From NCBI RefSeq assembly GCF_001426885.1, contig NZ_LMFP01000027.1:124001-188000 (forward strand): 64,000 bases of DNA, in the 5' to 3' direction. Origin of the DNA: Pelomonas sp. Root1444. Its GTDB lineage: Bacteria > Pseudomonadota > Gammaproteobacteria > Burkholderiales > Burkholderiaceae_C. The translations under genes and the position numbers were made by a program. Positions within the stretch are counted from its first letter, which is position 1; each line of letters starts with the position of its first letter. The notes below the pieces were generated by a model. That model ran no database searches. It saw nothing but the letters and a program-made list of their open reading frames with translations, and was not told the DNA's origin. Positions 7,909-15,888 of the stretch are shown here, one piece after another.

Positions 7909-8796
7909 ATGGCGTCGCTGGGCGACATCGAACTGTTTGTGGAGGTGGCCCGCGCCAAAGGCTTCCGCCGCGCGGCGGACCTGCTGGACATGCCGAACTC
8001 GACGCTGTCGCGGCGCATCACCGAGCTGGAGCGCCAGGTCGGCGTGCGCCTTTTCCACCGCACCACTCGCAAGGTGGAGCTGACCGAGGCCGGCAGCGCC
8101 TACTTCCGCCGCTGCGAAGGTCTGGTGGCCGAGGCCAGGGTGGCGCACGAGGCGCTGCTGGACGTGGCCGAGCGGCCGAGCGGCGTGCTGCGCGTGTCCA
8201 TGCCGGTGGACCTCGCCATCACCTACCTGGCTGCGCCGCTGCGGGTTTTCGCCGAGCGCTATCCGCTGATCGACTTCGAGCTCGACCTCACCGCGCGCCG
8301 TGTGGACCTGGTGGCCGACGGCTTCGACCTGGCCATCCGCCTGGGCGAGCCGCCGGCCACGCCCTCCAGCCTCATCGCACGGCGGCTGGGCGCCGTGAAG
8401 CGCCAGCTGTATGCGTCACCGCACTATCTGAAGGCAGCGCCACCCCTGGAACAGCCGCGCGACCTGGCCCGGCACAGCTGCATCATGCTGGTCAGCGCCC
8501 GGCAGGCGGGCTGGACGCTGCACGGCCAGGGCCAGCAATTGACCGTGCCGGTATCGGGGCGCTACGCGATGAACAGCCTGGGCATGTGCCGCGCGTTCGC
8601 CCGCCTGGGGCTGGGCATCGCCGTGATGGGGCCGGAAGACACTGAAGCCGAGCGGCACGCTGGCGAGCTGGTGCGCGTGCTGCCCGACTGGGCACTGGCG
8701 CCGCTGGCGGTGCACGCCATCACGGAATCGCGCCTCCTGCCGTCGCGGGTGCGGTTGTTCGTGGACTTCCTCGCCGAGACGCTGCAGGAGCGCTAA
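7909..8796 (+). CDS. LysR-family transcriptional regulator (divergent to the OYE fusion)
   Basis: A 295-residue LysR regulator. An N-terminal winged helix (about residues 4-62) contains GFRRAADLLDMPNSTLSRRI, and a LysR substrate-binding domain fills about 85-290. It belongs to the group often found beside oxidoreductase genes. The ATG at 7909 was preferred because TTGGAG lies 6 bases upstream; a TTG four codons earlier would put that site inside the gene. Divergent orientation and the shared 103-base region suggest it controls the OYE-dehydrogenase gene, with the inducer perhaps an electrophile or quinone (inference). Its stop overlaps the convergent selD stop by four bases. Confidence 0.9.
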   Translation: MASLGDIELFVEVARAKGFRRAADLLDMPNSTLSRRITELERQVGVRLFHRTTRKVELTEAGSAYFRRCEGLVAEARVAHEALLDVAERPSGVLRVSMPVDLAITYLAAPLRVFAERYPLIDFELDLTARRVDLVADGFDLAIRLGEPPATPSSLIARRLGAVKRQLYASPHYLKAAPPLEQPRDLARHSCIMLVSARQAGWTLHGQGQQLTVPVSGRYAMNSLGMCRAFARLGLGIAVMGPEDTEAERHAGELVRVLPDWALAPLAVHAITESRLLPSRVRLFVDFLAETLQER

Positions 8797-9866
8797 GCCC
8801 GCACGAGCAATGGCCGCTCGCCGGCCGCCACGACACGGCCCACCACGGCCGCAGCGTCGAACCCATGGCTGGCAAACAAGGCCAGCACGGCATCCACGGC
8901 GCTGGCGTCGCAGGACACCAGCAGCCCGCCGCTGGTCTGCGGGTCGGTCAGCAGCGCGCGGTCCTCGGCGGTGAAGTCCGCCGGCAGCTGCACGTCGCCG
9001 CCATAGCCCGCCCAGTTGCGGCCCGAGGCGCCGGTGACGAAGCCGCGCTGCGCCAGCTCGCGCACGCCGGCCAGCAGCGGCACGGCGCGCCAGTCCAGCT
9101 CCACCGTGCAGCCGGCGCCGCGGGCCAGCTCCAGCGCATGGCCGGCCAGGCCGAAGCCGGTCACGTCGGTCAGCGCATGCACGCCGGGCAACGCGGCGAG
9201 GTCCGGCCCCGGCGTGTTGAGCTGGGTCGTGGTGTCGATCATGCGGGCGTAGCCGTCGGCGCGGAGCTGCTCCTTCTTCAGCGCCGCGCTCATGACGCCC
9301 ACGCCCAGCGGCTTGCCCAGCACCAGCACGTCGCCAGTCCGCGCATCGGCGTTGCGCTTGACGCGCTTCGGGTGGACGAGGCCCAGGGCCACCAGCCCGT
9401 AGATCGCCTCGACGGAATCGATGGTGTGGCCGCCCGCGATCGGGATGCCGGCCGCGCGGCAGACCGAGGCGCCGCCTTCCAGCACGCGGCCGATGGTCTG
9501 CGTGGACAGCACGTTGATCGGCATGCCGACAAGGGCCAACGCGAGGATGGGCCGGCCGCCCATCGCGTAGACGTCGCTGATCGCGTTGGTGGCGGCGATG
9601 CGGCCGAAGTCGAAGGGGTCGTCGACGATGGGCATGAAGAAGTCCGTCGTCGCGATCAGCGCCTGCTCGTCGTTGAGCTGGTAGACGGCGGCGTCGTCGG
9701 CTGTCTCGATGCCGACGAGCAACTCCTTCGGGATGGGCATGCCGGCCGTGCCCTTGAGGATCTCGGACAGCACACCGGGGGCGATCTTGCAGCCACACCC
9801 GCCGCCGTGCGACAGCGACGTGAGGCGGGGTTCGGCCGACGGGACGGGACAGGCAGGAGCGTTCAT
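8793..9866 (-). CDS. selD: Selenide, water dikinase (selenophosphate synthase) SelD
   Basis: A 357-residue enzyme that makes selenophosphate from selenide and ATP, the selenium donor for selenocysteine and for 2-selenouridine in tRNA. The glycine-rich N-terminus HGGGCGCKIAP carries the catalytic pair: Cys24 (the position that is Cys or selenocysteine in the family) and Lys27. The ATP-binding core motifs are present (DDAAVYQL, TTDFFMPIVDDPFDFGRIAA, then LLTDPQTSGGLL near the C-terminus). Length is typical. No selA, selB, selU (mnmH) or selenocysteine tRNA gene is in the window, so its pathway partners lie elsewhere. Its start overlaps the stop of a possible small upstream frame (ATGA at 9863-9866). 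Confidence 0.95.
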   Translation of the reverse strand: MNAPACPVPSAEPRLTSLSHGGGCGCKIAPGVLSEILKGTAGMPIPKELLVGIETADDAAVYQLNDEQALIATTDFFMPIVDDPFDFGRIAATNAISDVYAMGGRPILALALVGMPINVLSTQTIGRVLEGGASVCRAAGIPIAGGHTIDSVEAIYGLVALGLVHPKRVKRNADARTGDVLVLGKPLGVGVMSAALKKEQLRADGYARMIDTTTQLNTPGPDLAALPGVHALTDVTGFGLAGHALELARGAGCTVELDWRAVPLLAGVRELAQRGFVTGASGRNWAGYGGDVQLPADFTAEDRALLTDPQTSGGLLVSCDASAVDAVLALFASHGFDAAAVVGRVVAAGERPLLVRA

Positions 9867-9982
9867 GGCGTGGGGTGGTTCGCAAACAGCGCGCCGACGA
9901 TGCGGTGCAGTGTGGCCCGCTCAGCCTCGGGCGCAAGCAGCGCCGCGCGGGCGCCCGGCTGGGCGGTGAGTCGTGGCAGCAT
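9863..9982 (-). CDS. Possible small ORF translationally coupled to selD (doubtful)
   Basis: Upstream of selD a minus-strand frame of 39 codons (MLPRLTAQPGARAALLAPEA, ending LFANHPTP) stops with TGA inside the selD ATG. This ATGA overlap is the same coupling seen among real gene pairs here. The frame is open back to a stop near 10073, so a longer form with a TTG start is possible. No ribosome site precedes the ATG, no family was recognised, and GC-rich DNA often gives such frames by chance. It is listed because it fills the otherwise unexplained 223 bases between selD and phnC. Confidence 0.25.
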   Translation of the reverse strand: MLPRLTAQPGARAALLAPEAERATLHRIVGALFANHPTP

Positions 9983-10089
9983 ATCGGCATCGTCGCTGTC
10001 GCCCCCTCGCTGCCGCAACTTCTTCGCGACCGGGCGCAACGACGTGCCGGCTGCCTTTCGCAGCTGCGCGGCCGGCTAGAGTCCGGGCC

Positions 10090-10920
10090 GTGAAACTTTC
10101 CTTGCAAGACCTGTCCGCACGCCATGCCACCGCGCGCCGTGGTGCGATCGACGCGCTGGCCGGCCTGACCCTCGACATCGCGGCCGGCGAGCAGGTCGCC
10201 GTCATCGGCCCGTCCGGTGCCGGCAAGACGACGCTGCTCGAGGTGCTGGCCTGCGCCCGCCCGCCCTCGGCCGGGCGCCTCGCCATCGACGGCACCGACC
10301 CGTGGGCGCTGGCCCGCCGCGCGCTGCAGGCACTGCGCGGCCGGCTCATCCTGGTGCCGCAGGTGCCGCCACTGCCGCCGCGCCAGCGTGTCGTCACCGC
10401 GGTGCTGGCCGGCCGGCTGCCCAGCTGGAGCCTGTGGACGGCGTTGCGCTCGCTGTTCTATCCGGTCGACATCCCCGCGGCCGATGCGGCGCTGGAGGTG
10501 TTCGAGCTGGGCGACAAGCTGTTCGAACGCGTGGACCGGCTGTCGGGCGGCGAGCGCCAGCGCGTCGGCCTGGCGCGCGCGCTGGTCGCGCCGGCCCGCC
10601 TGTGGCTGGTGGACGAGCCGCTGTCGGCGCTCGACCCTGCCCGCGCGCAACGCGCCGTCGCGGCGCTGGTGCGCGAGGCCGGCACGCGGGGTGTGACGCT
10701 GGTGGCCACGCTGCATCAGGTGGACGCCGCGCTGGCGCATTTCCCGCGCATCCTGGGGCTGCGCGAGGGCCGGCTCCTGTTCGACCTGCCTGCGGCGCAG
10801 GTCACGCCCGAGCAGCTGGCGCGCCTCTACGCCCAGCACGAGGACGAGCTGCATGGCGCCGCACCGCCGGCGGCCGACGACCCGGCGCCCGCGCCGCCGG
10901 TGCTGATGCAATGCCGGTGA
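10090..10920 (+). CDS. phnC: Phosphonate-type ABC transporter ATP-binding protein PhnC
   Basis: A 276-residue ABC ATPase. It has Walker A GPSGAGKTT (Lys46), signature LSGGERQRVGLARAL, Walker B LWLVDEPLSALD, and the H-loop region TLHQVD. These features and the partner permeases match PhnC, which powers uptake of phosphonates, phosphite or related phosphorus compounds. A Pro/Ala-rich tail of about 25 residues follows the ATPase domain. The start is GTG at 10090, which gives the usual MKLSLQDLS-type N-terminus; upstream frame extension is unsupported. It overlaps the first permease gene by 10 bases. No PhnD binding protein and no C-P lyase genes are present nearby. Confidence 0.85.
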   Translation: MKLSLQDLSARHATARRGAIDALAGLTLDIAAGEQVAVIGPSGAGKTTLLEVLACARPPSAGRLAIDGTDPWALARRALQALRGRLILVPQVPPLPPRQRVVTAVLAGRLPSWSLWTALRSLFYPVDIPAADAALEVFELGDKLFERVDRLSGGERQRVGLARALVAPARLWLVDEPLSALDPARAQRAVAALVREAGTRGVTLVATLHQVDAALAHFPRILGLREGRLLFDLPAAQVTPEQLARLYAQHEDELHGAAPPAADDPAPAPPVLMQCR

Positions 10921-11738
10921 ACGCCGCCGCGCGCCGTGATCCGGCCTGGCTGGGGCGACTCGGCCTGGCCAGCGTCGGGCTGGTGCTGCTGTGGCCGCTG
11001 CTGGTCGCGACCGAGTTCAAGCCCTGGCTGCTGCTGGAGGCCGACGCGCTGCGTGTCACCGGCCGCTTCCTCGGCAGCTTCCTGCCACCGGCCCTGGGCG
11101 GTGAATTCCTGTGGATGCTGGCGCGCGAAACCTGGCGCACCGTGGCCATCGCCACGGCCGGCGTGGCCCTCGCGCTGCTGCTGGCCGTCCCGCTGACGCT
11201 GGCCGCCACGCGCTCACTGTCCGTCTCGGCGCTGTCCGGGCGCATGGCCGCCCTGCCCTATGCCGTGCGCCAGGCGGTGCGGCTGCTGCTCATCGTGCTG
11301 CGCAGCATGCCGGAGTTGGTGTGGGCGCTGGTGTTCGTGCGCGTCGTCGGCCTGGGGCCGGCGGCGGGCGTGCTGGCGATCGCGCTGACCTACGGCGGCA
11401 TGCTCGGCAAGGTCTACGCCGAGATCCTGGAAAGCGGCGACGCCCAGGTCACGCAGGCGCTGCTGCGCAACGGCTCCAGCCGGTTGCAGGCCTTCTTCTA
11501 CGGGCTGCTGCCGCAGAACGCGGCCGAGCTGACGAGCTACACCGTCTACCGTTGGGAGTGCGCCATCCGCAGCTCGGTGGTGCTGGGGTTCGTCGGCGCC
11601 GGCGGGCTGGGCCAGCAGATGGACAGCTCGATGAAGATGTTCGCCGGCGGCGAGGTGGCGACGATGCTGCTGGTGTTCGTCGCCCTGGTCGCGCTGGCCG
11701 ACCGCTTGAGCGCCGCGCTGCGGCGCGCGCTGGGCTGA
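10911..11738 (+). CDS. phnE: Phosphonate-type ABC transporter permease PhnE (first copy)
   Basis: A 275-residue inner-membrane permease. Hydrophobic helices are visible at about 20-36, 70-95, 118-150 and 240-262. The conserved cytoplasmic EAA-type loop contacting the ATPase appears around residues 190-215 (QNAAELTSYTVYRWECAIRS followed by SSVVLGFVGAGGLGQQ). This last stretch is typical of PhnE. The ATG lies inside the 3' end of phnC, with no separate ribosome site, implying coupled translation. It pairs with the next gene to form a heterodimeric channel. Confidence 0.86.
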   Translation: MPVNAAARRDPAWLGRLGLASVGLVLLWPLLVATEFKPWLLLEADALRVTGRFLGSFLPPALGGEFLWMLARETWRTVAIATAGVALALLLAVPLTLAATRSLSVSALSGRMAALPYAVRQAVRLLLIVLRSMPELVWALVFVRVVGLGPAAGVLAIALTYGGMLGKVYAEILESGDAQVTQALLRNGSSRLQAFFYGLLPQNAAELTSYTVYRWECAIRSSVVLGFVGAGGLGQQMDSSMKMFAGGEVATMLLVFVALVALADRLSAALRRALG

Positions 11739-11741
11739 ACC

Positions 11742-12539
11742 ATGGACAGCAAGCGCCGCCTGCCGCCGCCGCTGTTCAGCGCCCGTTGCCGCGCCTGCTG
11801 GCTGGTGGCCGGCGTGGTGGTGTTGGTCGTCGCCAGCTTCCTGTCGCTGGACCTGCACCTCGCGGCCTTCGCGTCGGGCGAGTCGCTGGCCAGCATGGGA
11901 CATTTCGTGCGCGAGTTCTTCCCGCCGGACCTGAGCCCGGCCTTCGTCGGCCGCGTCGCGGCCGGCGCGTGGGAGACGCTGGCGATGTCGGCGCTGGGCA
12001 CGCTGCTGGCGGCGCTGCTCGGCGTGCTGATGGCGCTGCCTGCCAGCCACGCGCGCGGCGGCGCCCGCGCCGGCATGCGGCTGCTGCTGAACGCGCTGCG
12101 GTCGGTGCCGGAGCTGGTGTGGGCCGCCATGCTGCTGATCAGCGCGGGCCTGGGCCCCTTCGCCGGCACGCTGGCGCTGGCCATCCACACCAGCGGCGTG
12201 CTGGGGCGGCTGTTCGCCGAGGCCGTCGAGAACGCGCCGCCCGGCCCCGGCGCGGCGCTGCGCACCCAGGGCGCGGGGACGGTGCGCGTGTTCCTGTACG
12301 CCACGCTGCCGCAGGTGCTGCCGCAGCTGATGAGCTACACGCTCTACCGCTGGGAGAACAACATCCGCGCCGCCGCCGTGCTGGGCGTCGTCGGCGCGGG
12401 CGGCCTGGGGCAGCTGCTGATGTTCCACATGGGGCTGTTCCAGATGGACAAGACGGCCACCGTGCTGATCGCCATGCTCGTGCTGGTCGCGCTGGTGGAC
12501 GGTGCCAGCTTTGCGCTGCGCCGCTGGTTGACGCGTTAG
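11742..12539 (+). CDS. phnE: Phosphonate-type ABC transporter permease PhnE (second copy)
   Basis: A 265-residue permease, a diverged paralogue of the preceding gene. It has an N-terminal helix (about 20-38), further helices, and the PhnE signature stretch YTLYRWENNIRAAAVLGVVG followed by AGGLGQLL. It starts three bases after the first permease stop. Two unlike PhnE proteins with one PhnC is a known arrangement for this transporter class. Its stop overlaps the end of the convergent beta-helix gene by four bases. The expected phnD gene is not adjacent on either side. Confidence 0.86.
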   Translation: MDSKRRLPPPLFSARCRACWLVAGVVVLVVASFLSLDLHLAAFASGESLASMGHFVREFFPPDLSPAFVGRVAAGAWETLAMSALGTLLAALLGVLMALPASHARGGARAGMRLLLNALRSVPELVWAAMLLISAGLGPFAGTLALAIHTSGVLGRLFAEAVENAPPGPGAALRTQGAGTVRVFLYATLPQVLPQLMSYTLYRWENNIRAAAVLGVVGAGGLGQLLMFHMGLFQMDKTATVLIAMLVLVALVDGASFALRRWLTR

Positions 12540-14395
12540 GGCAGCGCGCCCGGCAGGTGGCTGGCCTCGCGCCAGCCCAGCAGCTTGCGCACCTCGGCCG
12601 GCACCGGCAGCGGTTGCACACCCTCGGGCACCCGCGCCAACTCGAAGCGGCGCAGCTCGGGGCTGCGGAACACGGCGCCCCGGTAATCCGAGAAGAATTT
12701 GCCCCGGGCCTCCACGCCCGGCACGGCCTCGCGGAAGTCGTCCAGGCCGGCGAATGTCGTCTGGCAGGCCGCACCCGCCACCGGCGCCCAGCTGATGAGC
12801 GGCTGGCTGGCCTTGGTGCCTTCGATGGCACCTTCCATGCGCACGTAGACGTTGCCGTCGACACGCTGGCTCATCGGTTGCATGACCTTGCCGCAGGTTT
12901 TCGGCCCCTGCTCGAAGCGCAGCAGCGGGCCCTTGACGCTGGCGTCGGCCACCAGCAGGTTGCCCTCGAAGACATGGCCCACGCGCTCGTGGACGTCCGG
13001 GCCGGTCTGCGGATGCCAGCCGAAGTGGTCGCCCTGCGCGCTGCGCTCGTTGCGGTCGATAAGTACCGGCGAATTGACGAAGGTGTTGTGGTGCAGCTTG
13101 GCGCCCGCGCTGTTGAGGATGCGGGCGCCCTGCTGGTTGTTGACAAACACGTTGCCGGCGACTGTCAGGCCCTTGGAGATTTCGAAGAAGACGCCGGCCA
13201 TCGTGCCTTCGACGTGGTTGTCGACGAAGACGCCGTCATGGTTGCCGACGTCCCACCACACGCCGTTGGAGTAAGGCTGCTCGATGACGAGGTTGTCGCG
13301 CACGACGACGCGGTGGGACTGGTTGAAGATCTTGACCGCCGACGGGTAGTAGCCCGTCAGCCGCTCGACGTTGTTGCGCCGGACGATGTTGCGCTCCAGC
13401 AGCACGTCGGACGAGCCGATGACGTAGATGCCTTCGGTGCTGGTGTCACTGACCAGCGAATTGCGGATGACGAGCTTGTCACCACGGAAATAGCCGGCCA
13501 CGCGCGAGCAATGGCTGATGGTGACGTTCTCCAGCAGCGTGCCGACGACCTCCTTGCCGTGCTCCGATTCCGGCGACGGGCCGACCGGGTCGTCGGTCGG
13601 TTCCTCCGACACCAGCGTGGACGGCTTCTTGCCCTCGATGTCGATGGCGCGGTAGGCGTATTGCGTGAAGGTGATGCCGCGCAGCGTCGGGCCCTTGCGA
13701 TCCGACGCCTTGCCGTGCACCGGCCGCGACGGCCGGTGCAGCGCGATGTCGTGGGCGGTGATCTCGACCAGCTTGCCAGCCGGGTTCACGCCGATGTAGA
13801 CATGGCCCTTGGCGTAGTCGATGTAGTAGCCCTTGCTGCCCATTTCGCCCACCCAGCCGGCGGACTGCAGCGCCTCGCCGTCGACGAACACCATGTCGTT
13901 GTTGAAGCGGTGCAGCGGCGTCAGGGCGCCTTCGCGGTCGGGCTGCCACCAGCCCATCGGCTGCGCGGGGAACAGCGTTTCCCACTTCGTGCGCCAGACG
14001 TTGTTCGGCAGCGCCTGCCAATCGGTGGCCACGCGGGTGCCCTTGAGCACGGGCGTCTCGTCCAGGTAGGGCTGGATGGTGATGCCCTGGTTGAGCTGCA
14101 GGCCGCCGGTGCGATAGGTGCCACCGCGCATGACGATGGCGTCGCCGGTGACGACACGGGCGATGGCCGCCTCGATGGTCGTCGGTTCGCCGACCGACGC
14201 GCCGGAGGCCTCGGCCTTGCCGTCCGGGGCGACGAAGTAGACATGCGCCGCCTTGGGCACGGCGTAGCGCTGCGGGATGGGGCCGTACGGGCCGCCCGAG
14301 GGTTGAGCCGTGGCGGCAGCCGAGGCGGCGAAAGCGCACGCGGCGACGGCCCAGCGGCCGATGCGGGCGAAGCGACGGAAGAACGGACGTGTCAT
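12536..14395 (-). CDS. Exported right-handed parallel beta-helix protein
   Basis: A 619-residue secreted protein. Residues 1-31 are a signal peptide (Arg-rich start, Ala-rich core, ending ATAQ). The body opens with a GDAIVMRGGTYRTGGLQLNQ-type element, common at the start of parallel beta-helix polysaccharide lyases. From about residue 290 to 480 come repeated beta-helix coils (ENVTISHCSRV, NSLVSDTSTEGIYVIGSSDV, DNLVIEQPYSNGVWW, NTFVNSPVL). Such proteins are usually lyases, epimerases or hydrolases acting on acidic or plant polysaccharides. The fold is clear but the substrate is not, and no certain catalytic residues were assigned. The ATG at 14395 gives the signal peptide. A LacI-type operator motif just upstream supports sugar-responsive control. 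Confidence 0.8.
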   Translation of the reverse strand: MTRPFFRRFARIGRWAVAACAFAASAAATAQPSGGPYGPIPQRYAVPKAAHVYFVAPDGKAEASGASVGEPTTIEAAIARVVTGDAIVMRGGTYRTGGLQLNQGITIQPYLDETPVLKGTRVATDWQALPNNVWRTKWETLFPAQPMGWWQPDREGALTPLHRFNNDMVFVDGEALQSAGWVGEMGSKGYYIDYAKGHVYIGVNPAGKLVEITAHDIALHRPSRPVHGKASDRKGPTLRGITFTQYAYRAIDIEGKKPSTLVSEEPTDDPVGPSPESEHGKEVVGTLLENVTISHCSRVAGYFRGDKLVIRNSLVSDTSTEGIYVIGSSDVLLERNIVRRNNVERLTGYYPSAVKIFNQSHRVVVRDNLVIEQPYSNGVWWDVGNHDGVFVDNHVEGTMAGVFFEISKGLTVAGNVFVNNQQGARILNSAGAKLHHNTFVNSPVLIDRNERSAQGDHFGWHPQTGPDVHERVGHVFEGNLLVADASVKGPLLRFEQGPKTCGKVMQPMSQRVDGNVYVRMEGAIEGTKASQPLISWAPVAGAACQTTFAGLDDFREAVPGVEARGKFFSDYRGAVFRSPELRRFELARVPEGVQPLPVPAEVRKLLGWREASHLPGALP

Positions 14396-14431
14396 GCGGT
14401 CTCCAGACTGTTCATCGCGGCGGCAGCCAAT

Positions 14432-14468
14432 AGTTAGCGCTACCAACCTCTGAAAGGCAGACGCTAAC
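14432..14468. promoter_or_regulatory. Candidate LacI-family operator upstream of the beta-helix gene
   Basis: About 40 bases before the beta-helix start lies GTTAGCGCTACC (14433-14444), a near-palindrome with a central AGCGCT; read on the gene's strand it is GGTAGCGCTAAC. LacI-family regulators of carbohydrate genes typically bind a palindrome of the type TGGTAGCGCTACCA with a central CG. A second half-like element, GCTAAC, sits at 14463-14468. No LacI gene is in the window, so the regulator must be elsewhere. Confidence 0.55.
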
Positions 14469-14515
14469 ACGCCCTCAGCCGTCGCGGCAAACTCCCATGA
14501 GAATCCCGACGAGCG

Positions 14516-15397
14516 TCACCGTGGTTTCGCTCCCACCAACCCCAGCGCCAGCGCGATGCCCACCAGCACGATGGCGCCGCCCATCACCATCTGCACCGTG
14601 ATGGCCTCGTGCAGGAACAGCGCCCCCCAGACGATGGCGAACAGCGGAATCAGGAACGTGACCGACACGGCGTTCGTCGGCCCGACGCGGCTCATCAGTC
14701 GGAAATACAGCAGGTACGCCACGGCGGTGCACAGCACCGCCAGCCCCAGCGCGCTGCCCCAGGCGACCTGGCTGGGCGGCGTCGCCGGCCACAACCAGGC
14801 GGCGGGCAGCGCAAGCAACAGCGTCGCGGCGAGTTGGCTGCCCGTGGCCACGGCGAGCGGTGCGACGCCCGTCAGGTAGCGCTTGGTCGCATTGGCCGCG
14901 AGGCCGTAGCAGGCCGTCGCGCCCAGGCAGGCCAGCATGGCCCAGAAGCCGGAATGGTCGGCGCCAGGCTTGAAGCTGGCCTTGTCCCAGGCCAGGAAGG
15001 CGACGCCGGCAAAGCCGATGACGAGGCCCAGCACGCGCGACGGCGTCAGCCCCTGCCGCAGCCACACATAGGCGACGACGGCCGTCCACAACGGCGTGGT
15101 CGCATTGACGATGCTGGACAGCCCCGCCGTGATGGACAGCGCCGCGAACGAGAACAGCACGAAGGGAATGGCGCTGTTGAGCGCGCCGACCAGCAGCATG
15201 GCCTTCCAGTGCTCGCGCAGGCTGGCGAGCTGGCCGCGCGAGGCCAGCAGCGGCACGAGCAGCACGCTGGCCAGGCCCACCCGCACGGCGGCCAGCGCGA
15301 TGGGCCCGAACTCGTGCGCGCCCAGGCGCATGAACAGGAAGGACGCGCCCCACAGCGCCGCGAGCAGGACCAGCTCGCCGATGTCGAAGGGCTTCAT
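14516..15397 (-). CDS. EamA/DMT-superfamily transporter
   Basis: A 293-residue inner-membrane protein with about ten hydrophobic helices in two homologous halves, the EamA (DUF6) duplication. Family marks include LLAALWGASFLFMRLG at the start and PLFAIVWGALFLHEAIT in the second half. EamA proteins export amino acids or other small metabolites; the substrate cannot be told. The ATG at 15397 overlaps the end of ogt by four bases (ATGA), making it the third gene of the alkylation-repair operon. Whether that link is functional is unknown. Confidence 0.88.
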   Translation of the reverse strand: MKPFDIGELVLLAALWGASFLFMRLGAHEFGPIALAAVRVGLASVLLVPLLASRGQLASLREHWKAMLLVGALNSAIPFVLFSFAALSITAGLSSIVNATTPLWTAVVAYVWLRQGLTPSRVLGLVIGFAGVAFLAWDKASFKPGADHSGFWAMLACLGATACYGLAANATKRYLTGVAPLAVATGSQLAATLLLALPAAWLWPATPPSQVAWGSALGLAVLCTAVAYLLYFRLMSRVGPTNAVSVTFLIPLFAIVWGALFLHEAITVQMVMGGAIVLVGIALALGLVGAKPR

Positions 15398-15888
15398 GCG
15401 GGGGCGCTTTCCAGGTTGAGCAAGGCCTTCTTGCGGTCCAGCCCGCCGGCATAGCCGGTCAGCGACCCATCGGCGCCGACGACGCGGTGGCAAGGCACCA
15501 GCACCGAGATCGGGTTGCGGCCCACGGCGGCGCCGAGCGCCCTTGCCGCACTGGCGCGGCCAAGGCGTTCAGCGAGCGCGCCGTACGTCGATGGTTGCCC
15601 CGGTGTGATAGCCAGCAGCGCCTGCCAGACCTCGCGCTGGAAGGCGGTGCCGGCCGGGTCCAGCGGCGGCAGCGCGAAGGGCTTGCCGCTGAAGTAGGCC
15701 GTCAGCGCCGCTTCGGTTGCCGCCAGCACGGCGTCGCTGCCGTCGTCCTCGGGCACGGCCAGCGGCCCGGGATGGTGCTTCTGGCCGTCGAACCACAGGC
15801 CCGACAGGCCGGCGGCGCTGCGCGCGGCCGTCAGCGGGCCCAGGGGCGTCGCGATGCGGCGCTGCAGGATGTGATGCTGGGTGTTCAT
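15394..15888 (-). CDS. ogt: Methylated-DNA-[protein]-cysteine S-methyltransferase Ogt
   Basis: A 164-residue suicide repair protein that removes methyl groups from O6-methylguanine and O4-methylthymine onto its own cysteine. The acceptor is Cys133 in the hallmark VPCHRVVGADGSLTGYAGGL. The helix-turn-helix with the arginine finger lies just before (RASAARALGAAVGRNP). The start ATG at 15888 overlaps the stop of the Ada/AlkA gene (ATGA), so both are made from one message. Together they split the Ada functions: sensing and regulation with base excision in the upstream protein, O6-methylguanine repair here. Confidence 0.95.
   Translation of the reverse strand: MNTQHHILQRRIATPLGPLTAARSAAGLSGLWFDGQKHHPGPLAVPEDDGSDAVLAATEAALTAYFSGKPFALPPLDPAGTAFQREVWQALLAITPGQPSTYGALAERLGRASAARALGAAVGRNPISVLVPCHRVVGADGSLTGYAGGLDRKKALLNLESAPA

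Noticed and set aside
7806-8072. N-terminal extension of the OYE fusion protein
   Set aside because: The frame is open upstream, but the added 89 residues are Arg/Ser-rich, unlike OYE proteins, overlap lysR, and the ATG at 7805 has a good ribosome site.
11111-14437. A 1108-codon plus-strand frame crossing phnE genes and running opposite the beta-helix gene
   Set aside because: It overlaps three supported genes in other frames and its product is low-complexity Arg/Ala/Gly sequence.
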